A DNA stretch of 64,000 bases from Roseibium marinum. Lineage in GTDB: Bacteria > Pseudomonadota > Alphaproteobacteria > Rhizobiales > Stappiaceae. The position numbers were made by a program, and so were the translations under genes. Within the stretch, counting starts at the first letter, position 1, and every line of letters starts with the position of its first letter. The notes beneath the pieces are model-generated. The model was not told where the DNA came from. It saw nothing but the letters and a program-made list of their open reading frames with translations, and ran no database searches. This document shows positions 9,074 to 17,853 of the stretch, one piece after another. Location of the stretch: NCBI RefSeq assembly GCF_002906165.1, contig NZ_PPCN01000006.1, positions 124,001 through 188,000 of the forward strand. The letters are read 5' to 3'.

Positions 9074-9748
9074 CTAAACGCTTTCATCGTTTTCTTGATC
9101 TGCCTTGATCTGCTCTGATGAGCGAAAAACTGAGGTTAAAGCAAAAATAGTTAGTATCGTTGCAGCAAGCGGCACTCCATAAAACCCGAGTGGCGTCAGA
9201 CTGCGAGGAAACAACTCAACGCCGCCGATACAAGGCTTGCCACCGAAATCTTGTTTTTGAAGACGCATTTGCTCGCCCTGTTCGGCGGTGGGCGGCCACA
9301 AAAGGGTTGTTTCCGAACCCCGGTAAAACGTGTTGGTGTTGAGCTCACAAATGTCTCCTGCTTCTGCTACTTCCATGGACCGCAGAATGCCAACAATCGG
9401 AATAACGATAAATACTATCAAAACCGAGAACTGAAATATTTTCCCCTCGCGCGCGCTCGTATTCAGCCCCTTCAACCAGACAACTGGTATTCTACTATGC
9501 CAGCTGGTCCCATGGCGCTTTGCATATAGCCACAGTGCCGCTGAAGAAAGTAGCAATAGACCGCTTCCAATAATCGCCCCAAAATATCCGACTGCAGATG
9601 CATTGTCCCCGGCATTCCCAGCTTTGTCTCCAAAGAGTCGGCCTAAAAACTCAGAGCCACCTTGGAGGGATATGACACTTGTGATGAGGAACAAGACGCA
9701 GAGTATTGAGAGAGCCTGCCATATTTGGGTGAGATGAGTTTTGCTCAT
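9074..9748 (-). CDS. Predicted inner-membrane protein, unknown function
   Basis: The 224-residue protein has about four hydrophobic segments: residues about 11-28, 55-75, 104-121 and 187-207. The loop between the third and fourth is long and extracytoplasmic-looking, with two cysteines (DICELNT and GKPCIGG) that could form a disulfide. The C-terminus is acidic (QIKADQENDESV). I recognise no family. It is convergent with the LysM gene, with only 29 bp between their ends, and shares its lower G+C, so both may belong to one acquired stretch. The start is not strongly supported by a ribosome-binding site. Confidence 0.7.
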   Translation of the reverse strand: MSKTHLTQIWQALSILCVLFLITSVISLQGGSEFLGRLFGDKAGNAGDNASAVGYFGAIIGSGLLLLSSAALWLYAKRHGTSWHSRIPVVWLKGLNTSAREGKIFQFSVLIVFIVIPIVGILRSMEVAEAGDICELNTNTFYRGSETTLLWPPTAEQGEQMRLQKQDFGGKPCIGGVELFPRSLTPLGFYGVPLAATILTIFALTSVFRSSEQIKADQENDESV

Positions 9749-10235
9749 TTGGATTCTCGCAATTTCTTGGCTGCTGACTTATGCAATTACAGACAGCAGT
9801 GTACCCAAGGTTGAGGTCACGACCAGTGCCAAGTTTTTTTGGTGTAAAATTCCCACACAGGTTCCGCGTCCTCCTTCCAAGATGCTCCGATATACCGAGT
9901 GAGGGAATGGCGCAGCGTTGAAAGCGGACGGAAAATCGCATTGCGACCGTCCGAGTTTGGAGCAATAAACGTCTACTTCCTAGCCTCCTCAGCCTTTCGC
10001 TTAAACCTGTTATAAATGGCTGCTTTCAGAACCGAATCGAGAGTCAAAGAAGGTCCGAATTGGGGACGCGAAGCAGACGTTCGGAATTTTTTTTGACACC
10101 GGCTGCGGACCGATCAAACCGCCGAGACACCTTTGTGCTGGTAATAGGTCCTTGTGAGACAGTCTCGTCCATCACAGACAGTCCTCAACAATCCCGCCGA
10201 AAGCTCCAGCAAACGCCTTTCCTCCCCCAGCCTCC
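9749..10235. other. Intergenic region, no gene seen
   Basis: This 487-bp stretch holds no convincing gene. Open frames on both strands overlap each other and have arginine-rich, random-looking translations. The composition returns to the high-G+C background at about 10.1 kb, marking the right edge of the accessory stretch. Confidence 0.5.
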
Positions 10236-11042
10236 CTACCAATCCGGCGCAGATCCAAAAGCACAAATATCCCGGAGTTCGTCGTACGCCCCTGACGAGG
10301 CGCCCATGACCGGTGCGGGGAGGGTCAGGCCAGGGCCGTCGGGGAACGGCAGAACGCGGCCGCCGGCCTCGAGGATGAGGACATAGCCCGCCATGCAGTC
10401 CCAGGCGCTCATGCGGGGTTCGGCGTAGCCGGTCAGGCGGCCGGCGGCGACCCAGGCGAGCATCAGCGCGCCGGAGCCGTAGCGCATCCAGCCGGCGCCG
10501 GCGTCCATCAGCTCGGTCAGCATCCGGCCGACGCGTTTGCTGGCCACCCGGTCGTTCGCGCCGATGCCCAGCAGACCGGCGCGAAGATCGCCGTCGAGCG
10601 CGCGGATCGGTGCGCCGTTCAGTGTCGCCCCCTGGCCCCGGAAGGCCACGAAAAGCTCGTCCAGCACCGGTGCATAGATCACGCCCAGCGCCGGGCCGGC
10701 GTCGTCGCAGGCGCCGATGGAGACGCACCAGCCCGGCAGGCCGTTGAGGAACGGCGCGGTTCCGTCGATGGGATCGATCACCCAGGTGAAGCCGGACCGG
10801 CCTTCGCTCAGCCCGTGCTCTTCGCCCAGTTGCGCGTCGTCCGGAAAGGCCTTGTCCAGGGCGCTGCGGATCAGGGTTTCGACTTCCCGGTCGGCCTCGG
10901 ACACCAGATCGGTCACATGGCGCTTCGTCTCGACGACAAGCGCGTCGCGCCGATGAAAATACTCCAGCGCCAGGTCACCGGCGCGGCGGGCCAGATCGAC
11001 CGCCAGGCTCAAGCGTTCCGCATTCAGGTCATTCAGCATCAT
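10236..11042 (-). CDS. Inositol monophosphatase family phosphatase
   Basis: This 268-residue Mg-dependent phosphatase of the IMPase/FBPase superfamily shows the metal-binding motifs: E-E in GEEHGLSEG, WVIDPIDGTAPFLNG (DPIDGT), and the C-terminal WDCMAGYVLILEAGG. It is the last gene of the importer operon, and its ATG overlaps the ATPase stop as ATGA. IMPase-family enzymes remove phosphate from sugar or inositol phosphates. Being coupled to an AfuABC-like importer, this one likely dephosphorylates the imported substrate. The substrate itself cannot be read from sequence. Confidence 0.9.
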   Translation of the reverse strand: MMLNDLNAERLSLAVDLARRAGDLALEYFHRRDALVVETKRHVTDLVSEADREVETLIRSALDKAFPDDAQLGEEHGLSEGRSGFTWVIDPIDGTAPFLNGLPGWCVSIGACDDAGPALGVIYAPVLDELFVAFRGQGATLNGAPIRALDGDLRAGLLGIGANDRVASKRVGRMLTELMDAGAGWMRYGSGALMLAWVAAGRLTGYAEPRMSAWDCMAGYVLILEAGGRVLPFPDGPGLTLPAPVMGASSGAYDELRDICAFGSAPDW

Positions 11043-12112
11043 GCAGTCCCCGGGATCAGCGCAACGCCGCGCGGGCGTACTTCCAGGGCAACAGCCGTGC
11101 CCGACGGCAAAGGCGTGTCGCTCTCATCGTCGACCACGAAAATCCGCTCCAGCGGGCCGTCGATTTCATATTCGACGTGATCGCCGAGATAGGCGGAAGA
11201 GGCGATGGTGCCCTTTATGCCCGTTCCATCCCCCTTTCCGGCAACCGTCACTTTCAGCGCGTTCGAGCGCAGCGATATCTGCGTGGGTCCGGGCGACTGG
11301 CCCCTGGAGGGCAATGACAGCGTCACACCACCCAGCTCGACCTGCGCGACATCGCCTTGGACCGACAGCACGCGGCCGTCGACCACATTCGCCTCGCCGA
11401 TGAAGTCGGCGATGAAGTCCGAGGCCGGGGATTCGTAAAGTTCGCGGGGTGTGCCGATCTGCGCGACCTTGCCCTCCTTCATCACCACGATGGTGTCGGA
11501 GACGGCGAGCGCCTCCTCCTGATCGTGGGTGACGTAGACGGCGGTGAGACCGATCCGCTGCTGCAACTCGCGAATGTCCGTGCGCACCTTGCGGCGCAGT
11601 CGGGCATCAAGGTTCGACAGCGGTTCGTCCAGCAGCAGCACCTGCGGCTCGAGCACCAGCGCCCTCGCCACGGCGACGCGTTGCTGCTGACCGCCGGAGA
11701 GTTCCGCCGGCAAGCGGCCCGCGAGGCCGGACAGGCCGACCAGTTCCAGCGCCTCTTCCGCACGCTTGCGCGCCTCGGCCGATTTCATGCCACCTGCTTC
11801 CAGGCCGTAGGCCACGTTCTGCCCGACGCGCATGTGCGGGAACAGCGCATAGCTCTGGAACACCATCGACACGTCGCGCCGGTCGGCAGGCAGGCGGGTG
11901 ACATCGTCGCCGCCGATCAGGATCTGTCCGTCCGTCGGGCTTTCCAGCCCCGCCAGCATCCGCAGCGTCGTTGTCTTGCCGCAGCCGGACGGCCCCAGCA
12001 GCGTGACCAGCTTGCCGGGTTCGATGTCCAGCGTCAGATCGGGAATGGCGGTGAAACTGCCGAAGGTCTTCCGCACGTTGCGGAACGCCACAGCGCCTTT
12101 TGTCTGCGTCAT
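11039..12112 (-). CDS. ABC transporter ATP-binding protein (AfuC/FbpC/PotA type)
   Basis: The 357-residue ATPase has Walker [12 protein letters not shown]-loop [11 protein letters not shown], signature [15 protein letters not shown] and Walker [13 protein letters not shown] with the H-loop VTHDQEEAL. A C-terminal TOBE domain (about 275-355) is of the kind that regulates MalK/PotA-like subunits. It is the middle gene of the operon, with ATGA overlaps to the permease before and the phosphatase after it. It energises uptake by the fused permease. Confidence 0.96.
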   Translation of the reverse strand: MTQTKGAVAFRNVRKTFGSFTAIPDLTLDIEPGKLVTLLGPSGCGKTTTLRMLAGLESPTDGQILIGGDDVTRLPADRRDVSMVFQSYALFPHMRVGQNVAYGLEAGGMKSAEARKRAEEALELVGLSGLAGRLPAELSGGQQQRVAVARALVLEPQVLLLDEPLSNLDARLRRKVRTDIRELQQRIGLTAVYVTHDQEEALAVSDTIVVMKEGKVAQIGTPRELYESPASDFIADFIGEANVVDGRVLSVQGDVAQVELGGVTLSLPSRGQSPGPTQISLRSNALKVTVAGKGDGTGIKGTIASSAYLGDHVEYEIDGPLERIFVVDDESDTPLPSGTAVALEVRPRGVALIPGTA

Positions 12113-14319
12113 GCTCGTGCTTCCTTTGCGGAAAAACTGGAATTGGCGGCCTTTTCCTCGCCCCGCCGGATGCGGCGTTCCCCGACCAGCAGCTGGAAGC
12201 CGCCGATGACGGTGATCATCACCAGGATCAGGACAGAGGAATAGGCGATGGCGATGCCGTATTCGCCGTTCTCGACCAGCCCGACGATATAGGCCGTGGC
12301 CATGTTGTATTTCGCGCTGACCAGAAAGATCACCGCCGAGATCGAGGTGATTGCCCGCACGAAACTGTAGACCAGCGCGGCGAGGATCGCTGGGCGCATC
12401 AACGGCAGGATCACCTTGCGCATGGTCCGGCCGGAACTTGCCCCCAGCGTCAGGGACGCTTCGTCAAGCGAGCCGTCTAGCTGCGCCATGGCCGCCACCC
12501 CGCCGCGCACGCCCACGGGCATGTTGCGGAAGACGAAGCAGGCAATCAGGATCGCCGCGGTGCCTGTCATCTGCAGCGGCGGCAGGTTGAACGCCATGAT
12601 GTAGCTGATGCCGATCACCGTGCCGGGAATGGCAAAGCTCATCATCAGCGCGAATTCGAACACCCCGCGCCCCGGGAACCTCTGGCGCACGATCAGCCAT
12701 GCGGTCAGCAGGCCCACCGCCGCGGTCAGCGGCGCCGCGATCAGCGCGATCTCCATCGTCGTCCAGAAACTGTCCCAGGCGACACCGGTCCAAAGGACCC
12801 CGTTGTCCCAGCCAACGCCGAAGGCCTTGGCGTAGTGATCGAGCGTCAGGGAGTGGTCGAGACCCCAGATCTTCACGAAGCCGCCGAACAGGATCATCGC
12901 ATAGACCGTGATGGTGAAGGCGGCCCAGGCGACAGCCACCGTGATCACCGGCCAGCCGACCCGGCGCGGCAGGCTGATATGCCGCCCGCCGTCGCCCTTG
13001 CCCGTCACCGTCGCATAGTTGCGCCCGGACAGCCAGAGCCGCTGCGCCAGGAAGGCCGAAAGGGTGAAGAACAGCAGGACCATCGCCAGCACAGCGGCGC
13101 GGGACGGATCGTTCTGCGCCCCCACCACGGCGAAAAAGATTTCGGTCGACAGCACACCGCCGGAGCCGCCCAGCACCAGCGGGTTGCCGAAGTCGGCCAT
13201 CGACTCGATGAAGCCGATCAGGAAGGCGTTCGCCAGCCCCGGAGCCATCAGCGGCAGCGAGACCTTGCGGAAGGTCCGCCAGCGGTCGGAGCGAAGGGTC
13301 TGGCTGGCCTCTTCCATCGACGGGCTGATGCCGTCCACGACCCCGATCAGGACGAGGAAGGAAATCGGGGTGAAACTCAGCATCTGGGCGATCCAGATGC
13401 CGGTCAGTCCATAGAGCCAGCGCCCCAGTTCCCAGCCCGTGGCGGACTCGATCACCTGGGTCAGCGATCCGGAACGCCCCAGCAGCATGGTCAGCGCGAG
13501 GCCGACGACGAAGGGCGGCGTGATGATCGGCAGCACCGTCAGCAGGCGCAGCGATTTCTTGAACCTGAAGCCCGTCCGCGTTGCCACCAGCGCGAACACC
13601 AGGCCGAGCAGCGTCGTCCCGGTCGCGGTGCAGATCGCAAGGAAGAAGGTGCGCCATGCAACACCGCAGTTTCCGCCCCAGAAGCAGGCCAGCGACCAGA
13701 TTTTCGGGTCGACAATATTCCGGCGCACGCCTTCGCTGGTGAAAGACCCGTCGAACTCCTGAAACGCACCGGCAAACATCGACACCAGCGGGTAAAAGAC
13801 AAACGTGGCGACCAGCAGCACCAGCAGCGTGATCGCGCCAAGCACGAAGGCATCGCCCTTGAGGGCACCGCGTTCGGCGGCGCCAAAGGCGATCATCAGG
13901 GCAAAGAGCGTTCCCAGCACAACGGCGCCGGCACCGAATGCCTGCTGCCCGGCGACATCGCCGAAGGTCGCTTCAAGCAGCCCCCAGTTCCAGCCGCGCA
14001 GGCCGATTGCCAGCCCTTCGGCCAGCATCCAGGCGAGACCCGCCGCGCCGACGGCAATCAGCGCACCGCCGCGTTTCCCGGGGGCCTGTGTGAACCGCAG
14101 CAAGACGGCAACGGCGAGCAGCATCAGAACCGGCCAGAGCTGCCAGCGCCCCATCAATCCCTGCACCAGACCGGGCCAGAGCTTTTCTGAAGAAATGAAA
14201 TCTTCCAGCCATTCGAAGCTGAAGAAACCCGAGCGAATGCGGTACCAGGGCAACGCGATCAACGCGAAGACCCCGGCCGCGAGGATCAGATCGAGCCTGC
14301 GGTTGTCTCTGGATGTCAT
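12109..14319 (-). CDS. Fused double-domain ABC permease (AfuB/FbpB type)
   Basis: The 736-residue inner-membrane protein contains two BPD_transp_1 domains in one chain and about fourteen hydrophobic segments. The EAA loops are seen in each half (MEEASQTLRSDRWRTFRKVSLPLMAPG and, in the second half, LDEASLTLGASSGRTM followed by RKVILPLMRPA, both abbreviated here). This double length is typical of FbpB and AfuB permeases, for ferric iron and sugar phosphates respectively. The neighbouring LacI regulator and phosphatase favour a sugar-phosphate-like substrate over iron. The gene follows the binding-protein gene after 68 bp containing a hairpin. Confidence 0.93.
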   Translation of the reverse strand: MTSRDNRRLDLILAAGVFALIALPWYRIRSGFFSFEWLEDFISSEKLWPGLVQGLMGRWQLWPVLMLLAVAVLLRFTQAPGKRGGALIAVGAAGLAWMLAEGLAIGLRGWNWGLLEATFGDVAGQQAFGAGAVVLGTLFALMIAFGAAERGALKGDAFVLGAITLLVLLVATFVFYPLVSMFAGAFQEFDGSFTSEGVRRNIVDPKIWSLACFWGGNCGVAWRTFFLAICTATGTTLLGLVFALVATRTGFRFKKSLRLLTVLPIITPPFVVGLALTMLLGRSGSLTQVIESATGWELGRWLYGLTGIWIAQMLSFTPISFLVLIGVVDGISPSMEEASQTLRSDRWRTFRKVSLPLMAPGLANAFLIGFIESMADFGNPLVLGGSGGVLSTEIFFAVVGAQNDPSRAAVLAMVLLFFTLSAFLAQRLWLSGRNYATVTGKGDGGRHISLPRRVGWPVITVAVAWAAFTITVYAMILFGGFVKIWGLDHSLTLDHYAKAFGVGWDNGVLWTGVAWDSFWTTMEIALIAAPLTAAVGLLTAWLIVRQRFPGRGVFEFALMMSFAIPGTVIGISYIMAFNLPPLQMTGTAAILIACFVFRNMPVGVRGGVAAMAQLDGSLDEASLTLGASSGRTMRKVILPLMRPAILAALVYSFVRAITSISAVIFLVSAKYNMATAYIVGLVENGEYGIAIAYSSVLILVMITVIGGFQLLVGERRIRRGEEKAANSSFSAKEARA

Positions 14320-14351
14320 GGATCGGTCCGATGGGTCTGGAAGGCCGGGCA

Positions 14352-14375
14352 GCGGGTGACCGGAAGGCCACCCGC
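14352..14375 (-). terminator. Attenuator hairpin between binding-protein and permease genes
   Basis: GCGGGTG and CACCCGC pair over 7 bp, with a short inner GG/CC extension and no U-tract. Such stems after binding-protein genes often lower expression of the downstream permease. Confidence 0.45.
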
Positions 14376-14387
14376 CCTGTCAGGGAT

Positions 14388-15410
14388 TTACTGGAGCGGC
14401 AACGAGCCGATCTCTTTATCCCAGCGCGCCAGAAGCGCCTTGCGCCGTTCAGCACTGCCGTATTCGGCGAAGTCGTAGTCGATCAGCTTGATCGTCGACA
14501 GATCCGGAGCTTCCTTGGGCGGCTTTGCACTGGCGTTGGAGGGGATCTGGAACGAACCGGCCTCCGGCATCAGGCTCTGGACTTCCGCCGTCAGCACCCA
14601 ATCGTAAAATGTCTTCGCGGCTTCGGGGTTCTGAGCCCCCTCGACCATGGACATGGAGCCGATCTCGTAGCCCGTTCCCTCGCAAGGAGCGACAACGCCG
14701 ATCGGGAAGCCGGCCACAGCCTGCGCGACGGCGTCATGCTGGAACACGATCCCCAGACCGGTTTCGCCGCGCGCGGCGGCCTTCACAGGCGCACTGCCCG
14801 ACTTGGTGTATTGCGAGACATTGGCGTGCATCTTCTTGAGGAAGTCGAACGCCTCGTCTTCGCCGAGCAATTGAACCAGCGTCGCCAGCGTCGTGTAGGC
14901 TGTGCCAGAGGAGTTCGGATCGGCGATCTGGATCTCGCCCTTCAGCGCGGGATCAAGCAGGTCGGCCCAGCACATCGGCGGAGCGATCCCCTTTTCTTCA
15001 AGGATCTTGGTATTGTAGCCCCAGCCGAGCGCGCCGGAGTAAACGCCCACGGTGTGATAGTCGGAGACCTTGGCCTGGCCTTGCGCCCAGTCCTGAAGTT
15101 CGCCCAGCATGGGCGATTCATACTTCGCGCTCAGCCCGTCCTGGCCGGCCTGAAGATGCGGATCGCCGGTGCCGCCCCACCAGAGATCGGTTTGCGGGTT
15201 GCGGGCCTCCGCCCGGATCTTGGCATAGGCTTCGCCCGACGACAGGCGCACCATGTTCACGTCGATGTCCGAATGGCTGGCCTCGAACTCGCTGACAAGC
15301 TTCTCGCAGATCACCACGTCAGCCGAACAGATCAGGTTCAGCTCGTCCGCCATCGCACTGGCAGGCGACACGGCAAGACCGCCCAGAAGGGCATATTTCA
15401 AAAGTTTCAT
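14388..15410 (-). CDS. ABC transporter substrate-binding protein (AfuA/FbpA type)
   Basis: This periplasmic family-1/13 solute-binding protein has 340 residues from the ATG at 15410. GGGAGG lies 5 nt upstream of that start and an apt signal peptide follows (MKLLKYALLGGLAVSPASAMADE). The body begins LNLICSADVVICEKLVSEFE and contains the SSGEAYAKIRAEA, TDLWWGGTGDP and GWGYNTKIL blocks typical of this family. It is the first gene of a four-gene operon (binding protein, fused permease, ATPase, phosphatase) controlled by a divergent LacI-type regulator. Substrate is inferred as a phosphorylated sugar or similar; iron remains possible. Confidence 0.92.
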   Translation of the reverse strand: MKLLKYALLGGLAVSPASAMADELNLICSADVVICEKLVSEFEASHSDIDVNMVRLSSGEAYAKIRAEARNPQTDLWWGGTGDPHLQAGQDGLSAKYESPMLGELQDWAQGQAKVSDYHTVGVYSGALGWGYNTKILEEKGIAPPMCWADLLDPALKGEIQIADPNSSGTAYTTLATLVQLLGEDEAFDFLKKMHANVSQYTKSGSAPVKAAARGETGLGIVFQHDAVAQAVAGFPIGVVAPCEGTGYEIGSMSMVEGAQNPEAAKTFYDWVLTAEVQSLMPEAGSFQIPSNASAKPPKEAPDLSTIKLIDYDFAEYGSAERRKALLARWDKEIGSLPLQ

Positions 15411-15450
15411 GATTTCCTCCCATTTTCCCAAAATCCGGGAATTGGTGTTT

Positions 15451-15464
15451 TGCACACCTGTGCA
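15451..15464. promoter_or_regulatory. LacI-family operator palindrome
   Basis: TGCACACCTGTGCA is a perfect 6-2-6 inverted repeat between the binding-protein gene and the divergent lacI-type gene. It abuts the likely -10 of the importer promoter, where a repressor would block it. Confidence 0.65.
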
Positions 15465-15520
15465 TTAAATTGAAACCAATGCCGCCTCTTGTCAAGAAAG
15501 TGTCAAAAATTTGTTATAAT
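15464..15520. promoter_or_regulatory. Back-to-back promoters sharing a -35 region
   Basis: On the minus strand TTGACA (15495-15490) and TTTAAT (15469-15464) are separated by 20 bp. On the plus strand TTGTCA (15489-15494) and TATAAT (15515-15520) are also 20 bp apart. The two -35 elements overlap, so the importer and regulator promoters would compete. The spacers are longer than ideal. Confidence 0.45.
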
Positions 15521-15562
15521 TAGACCAAAGGAACCAGATGCACAGCATTGCGGGAATGTGAC

Positions 15563-16558
15563 ATGATCAAGAACAAGGTAAGCGCGAAGGATGTTGCGCA
15601 ACTGGCCGGCGTATCGCGCACAGCCGTTTCGCGAGCGTTTACACCTGGCGCATCCGTCTCTTCCGAAACGCGGGCCAAGGTACACGCGGCGGCCGAAACA
15701 CTGGGGTATCACGTCAACAATCTGGCGCGCGGGCTTTTGACCTCGAAGACGGGCATCGTTGCGCTGATTTCGGCCGAGATCCAGACGCCCTACCGGTCCT
15801 TTCTGCTCGCCACCCTGTCCGAGAGGTTACAGGCCGCGGGCAAGGTCGGGCTGCTCATCAATACGGACCGCTCGGACGAAAGCGTGGCGCAAGCGCTGCG
15901 GCAAGCCATTTCCTATCGCACGGATGCAGCCATCGTGCTGTCCGGCATGCCCGATGCCTCACTGGCCGAGATCTGTCTTCGCAACGGCATGCGTCTGGTC
16001 CTGATCAATCGCAACGAGGAGCGGGCGGGCACCTTGCGGATCAGGGTGAACGACTTCGCAGCCGGGCGGCAGGCCTTCGCCTCGCTTGCGGCCGCCGGGT
16101 GCACACGCCCGGCGCTTGCCTCCTCCCAGGCACGAACCCCCAGCCTGGAAGATCGTTGCAGGGGCTTCCGCGCGGCCGCCGCTGAAGCGGGAAGCGAGGT
16201 CATTGAGGAAGCAAGCGGAATGACATCTTACCAGACAGGTCTTGACGTGGGCACACGGCTCCTGACCGGATCAAAAAGACCGGACGGGATTTTTTGCGTG
16301 ACGGACCTGATCGCCTGCGGCGTCCTCGACGCCGCCCGCCGCCGCTTCAAGCTGCGGGTGCCGGAAGATGTCTCCGTGATCGGTTTCGACGATATCGAGC
16401 AGGCTTCCTGGGAAAGCTACAACCTGACGACGTTTCGCCAGCCGGTGGAAGAAATTTCCGACGCCGCGGTCACCTATCTTTCCGAAACGTGGGACGACAC
16501 CCCACGTACGGTCACGCTTCAGTCACGCCTGGTCTGGCGTGGCAGCATCCTCGATTAG
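15563..16558 (+). CDS. LacI-family transcriptional regulator
   Basis: The 331-residue protein has an N-terminal LacI helix-turn-helix (VSAKDVAQLAGVSRTAVSRAFTPGASVS), the hinge helix (LGYHVNNLARGLL) and a periplasmic-binding-protein-like sensor domain ending in the VPEDVSVIGFDDIEQASWESYNLTTF block (quoted motifs are split across the protein). ATG at 15563 is preferred with GGGAA 8 nt before it; an in-frame TTG lies 15 bp upstream. It is divergent from the importer operon with a perfect operator palindrome between, so it likely represses that operon until the substrate or its product binds. Confidence 0.93.
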   Translation: MIKNKVSAKDVAQLAGVSRTAVSRAFTPGASVSSETRAKVHAAAETLGYHVNNLARGLLTSKTGIVALISAEIQTPYRSFLLATLSERLQAAGKVGLLINTDRSDESVAQALRQAISYRTDAAIVLSGMPDASLAEICLRNGMRLVLINRNEERAGTLRIRVNDFAAGRQAFASLAAAGCTRPALASSQARTPSLEDRCRGFRAAAAEAGSEVIEEASGMTSYQTGLDVGTRLLTGSKRPDGIFCVTDLIACGVLDAARRRFKLRVPEDVSVIGFDDIEQASWESYNLTTFRQPVEEISDAAVTYLSETWDDTPRTVTLQSRLVWRGSILD

Positions 16559-16586
16559 AGCATGTCGCGTTTAAGCGGATTTCAGC

Positions 16587-17306
16587 TCAGCCCTTGCGGC
16601 CCAGGTAGACGGCCTGCGTGACCTCGCGCCCGTCCTGCAGGGGGTTCGCGAACACCACCGGCTCGGCCCAGGCCTCTTCAAAGGCTTGCCCCAGCAAACC
16701 CGTGATCGCCTCATCCGGCGCCTCGTCGGACCACAGCCCCACAATCCCGCCGGCCTTCACGAACCGCTTCAGAGCGCGCAGACCATCTGCGGTGTAGAAC
16801 CCTTGCGACCCGCCATGCAGCAGCCGGTCCGGCGTGTGATCGATGTCGATCAGAATGGCGTCATACTGACGGGCGGGCCGGTCTCCATCGAAGCCGGCAT
16901 CGGACGCCGCCATGGCAAAGAAATCCCCTTGCACCAGCTCGCAGCGCGGGTCGTCGGCGAGCTCGGCCTTCATCGGCACAAGCCCTTCCCTGTGCCAGCG
17001 GATCACCGGCTCCAGAAGGTCAACGACCGTGAGCCGGGCAACCGCATCATGCGCCAGCGCGGCCTGAGCGGTATAGCCGAGGCCCAGCCCGCCCACCAGC
17101 ACATCCAGGTCCCCGCCGCTTAGCGCCGCGAGCCCCATATCGGCCAGCGCCACCTCGGATGCGGTGAACAGGCTCGACATCAAGTGCTCCTCGCCGAGCA
17201 ATATCTCGAAGACATCGGTCTTGAGGGCGAGGATATGCCGCCGGCGCAGCGAAATCGCGCCGATGGGCGTGGGTGAATAATCCAGTTCTTCAAACAATGC
17301 GCTCAT
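16587..17306 (-). CDS. Spermidine synthase-like SAM-dependent protein
   Basis: The 239-residue product has the spermidine synthase/PMT-like Rossmann fold: LDVLVGGLGLGYTAQAAL for cofactor binding, LTVVDLLEPVIRWHR, then YDAILIDIDHTPDRLL at the active-site strand. Classical spermidine synthases carry a D-D-x-D/E gatekeeper arrangement that is only partly matched here, so the true substrate is uncertain and the protein may be a distant methyl- or aminopropyltransferase. The start at 17306 begins MSALFEELDYSPT. An upstream extension to 17435 is open but has poor protein character. It is convergent with the LacI-type gene. Confidence 0.8.
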   Translation of the reverse strand: MSALFEELDYSPTPIGAISLRRRHILALKTDVFEILLGEEHLMSSLFTASEVALADMGLAALSGGDLDVLVGGLGLGYTAQAALAHDAVARLTVVDLLEPVIRWHREGLVPMKAELADDPRCELVQGDFFAMAASDAGFDGDRPARQYDAILIDIDHTPDRLLHGGSQGFYTADGLRALKRFVKAGGIVGLWSDEAPDEAITGLLGQAFEEAWAEPVVFANPLQDGREVTQAVYLGRKG

Positions 17307-17349
17307 GAGCGCACCATGACGATGGATTGGCTTTTTGGGAAGGGCGGAA

Positions 17350-17853
17350 TCAGGAGAGGGTCTGCAGGCGTGGGTCGAGAGCAAACCTCTCCCGGGCAAC
17401 ATCGCCATAAAGGCCGTCCGCCTGATCCGCGTCAAAGATCAGATTCCAGCTATGCCGGGAAACGGCAGAGGGGATCAGGATGCAACCATGTTTGCGAAGA
17501 AGATTATTGCCGAATTTCTGCTGGTTCTTGCCCGGAGAGGCAGGCGTGATCCAGTTCGGATTGCCGATATCATCAGGCTCAACTACATGGAGCTTCGAGG
17601 GATCGATGATCCGGGCGGAGGTCAGATAATGGGGAGCCACGTCCAGAACCTCAAAACCCTTGTGGACGGCCACCTCTAGGCAGGCCGTGGCCGGATCCAG
17701 CGATGCATAGACCGCCCGCACACCCGGCGTGTTCCAGCGCCCGCCGACCCGGAAAGCGCCTTCTCCCGTGTGCCACGTCTTGTAATGGCGTTCCTGGTCG
17801 ATACGCCACAGCCTGATCTCTCCCGAGCCAAGCGGAGGCGGCAACGGGATCAC
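17350..17853 (-). CDS. RES-domain toxin
   Basis: The 167-residue RES domain carries the family motifs RLWRIDQERH, FRVGGRWNTPGVRAVYAS (GGRWN about 37-41, YAS about 49-51), then E60 in ACLEV. RES toxins degrade NAD+ or ADP-ribosylate targets and are neutralised by Xre/MbcA/ParS antitoxins. The ATG overlaps the stop of the antitoxin gene, so the pair is translationally coupled, antitoxin first, as in known RES-Xre systems. Confidence 0.93.
   Translation of the reverse strand: MIPLPPPLGSGEIRLWRIDQERHYKTWHTGEGAFRVGGRWNTPGVRAVYASLDPATACLEVAVHKGFEVLDVAPHYLTSARIIDPSKLHVVEPDDIGNPNWITPASPGKNQQKFGNNLLRKHGCILIPSAVSRHSWNLIFDADQADGLYGDVARERFALDPRLQTLS

Noticed and set aside
9651-9965. 104-residue minus-strand frame upstream of the orphan membrane protein
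   Set aside because: Overlaps the better-supported membrane protein start and has a random-looking sequence.
10060-10386. 108-residue plus-strand frame at the right edge of the accessory stretch
   Set aside because: Overlaps the phosphatase gene and is low in protein-like features.
12835-14190. 451-residue plus-strand frame opposite the fused permease
   Set aside because: Composition is that of an antisense shadow and the minus-strand frame is a clear permease.
16559-16586. AGAGCATGTCGCG sequence after the lacI-type gene, with a shorter relative after pqqE
   Set aside because: Looks like remnants of a common intergenic motif; too short here to call as a repeat.
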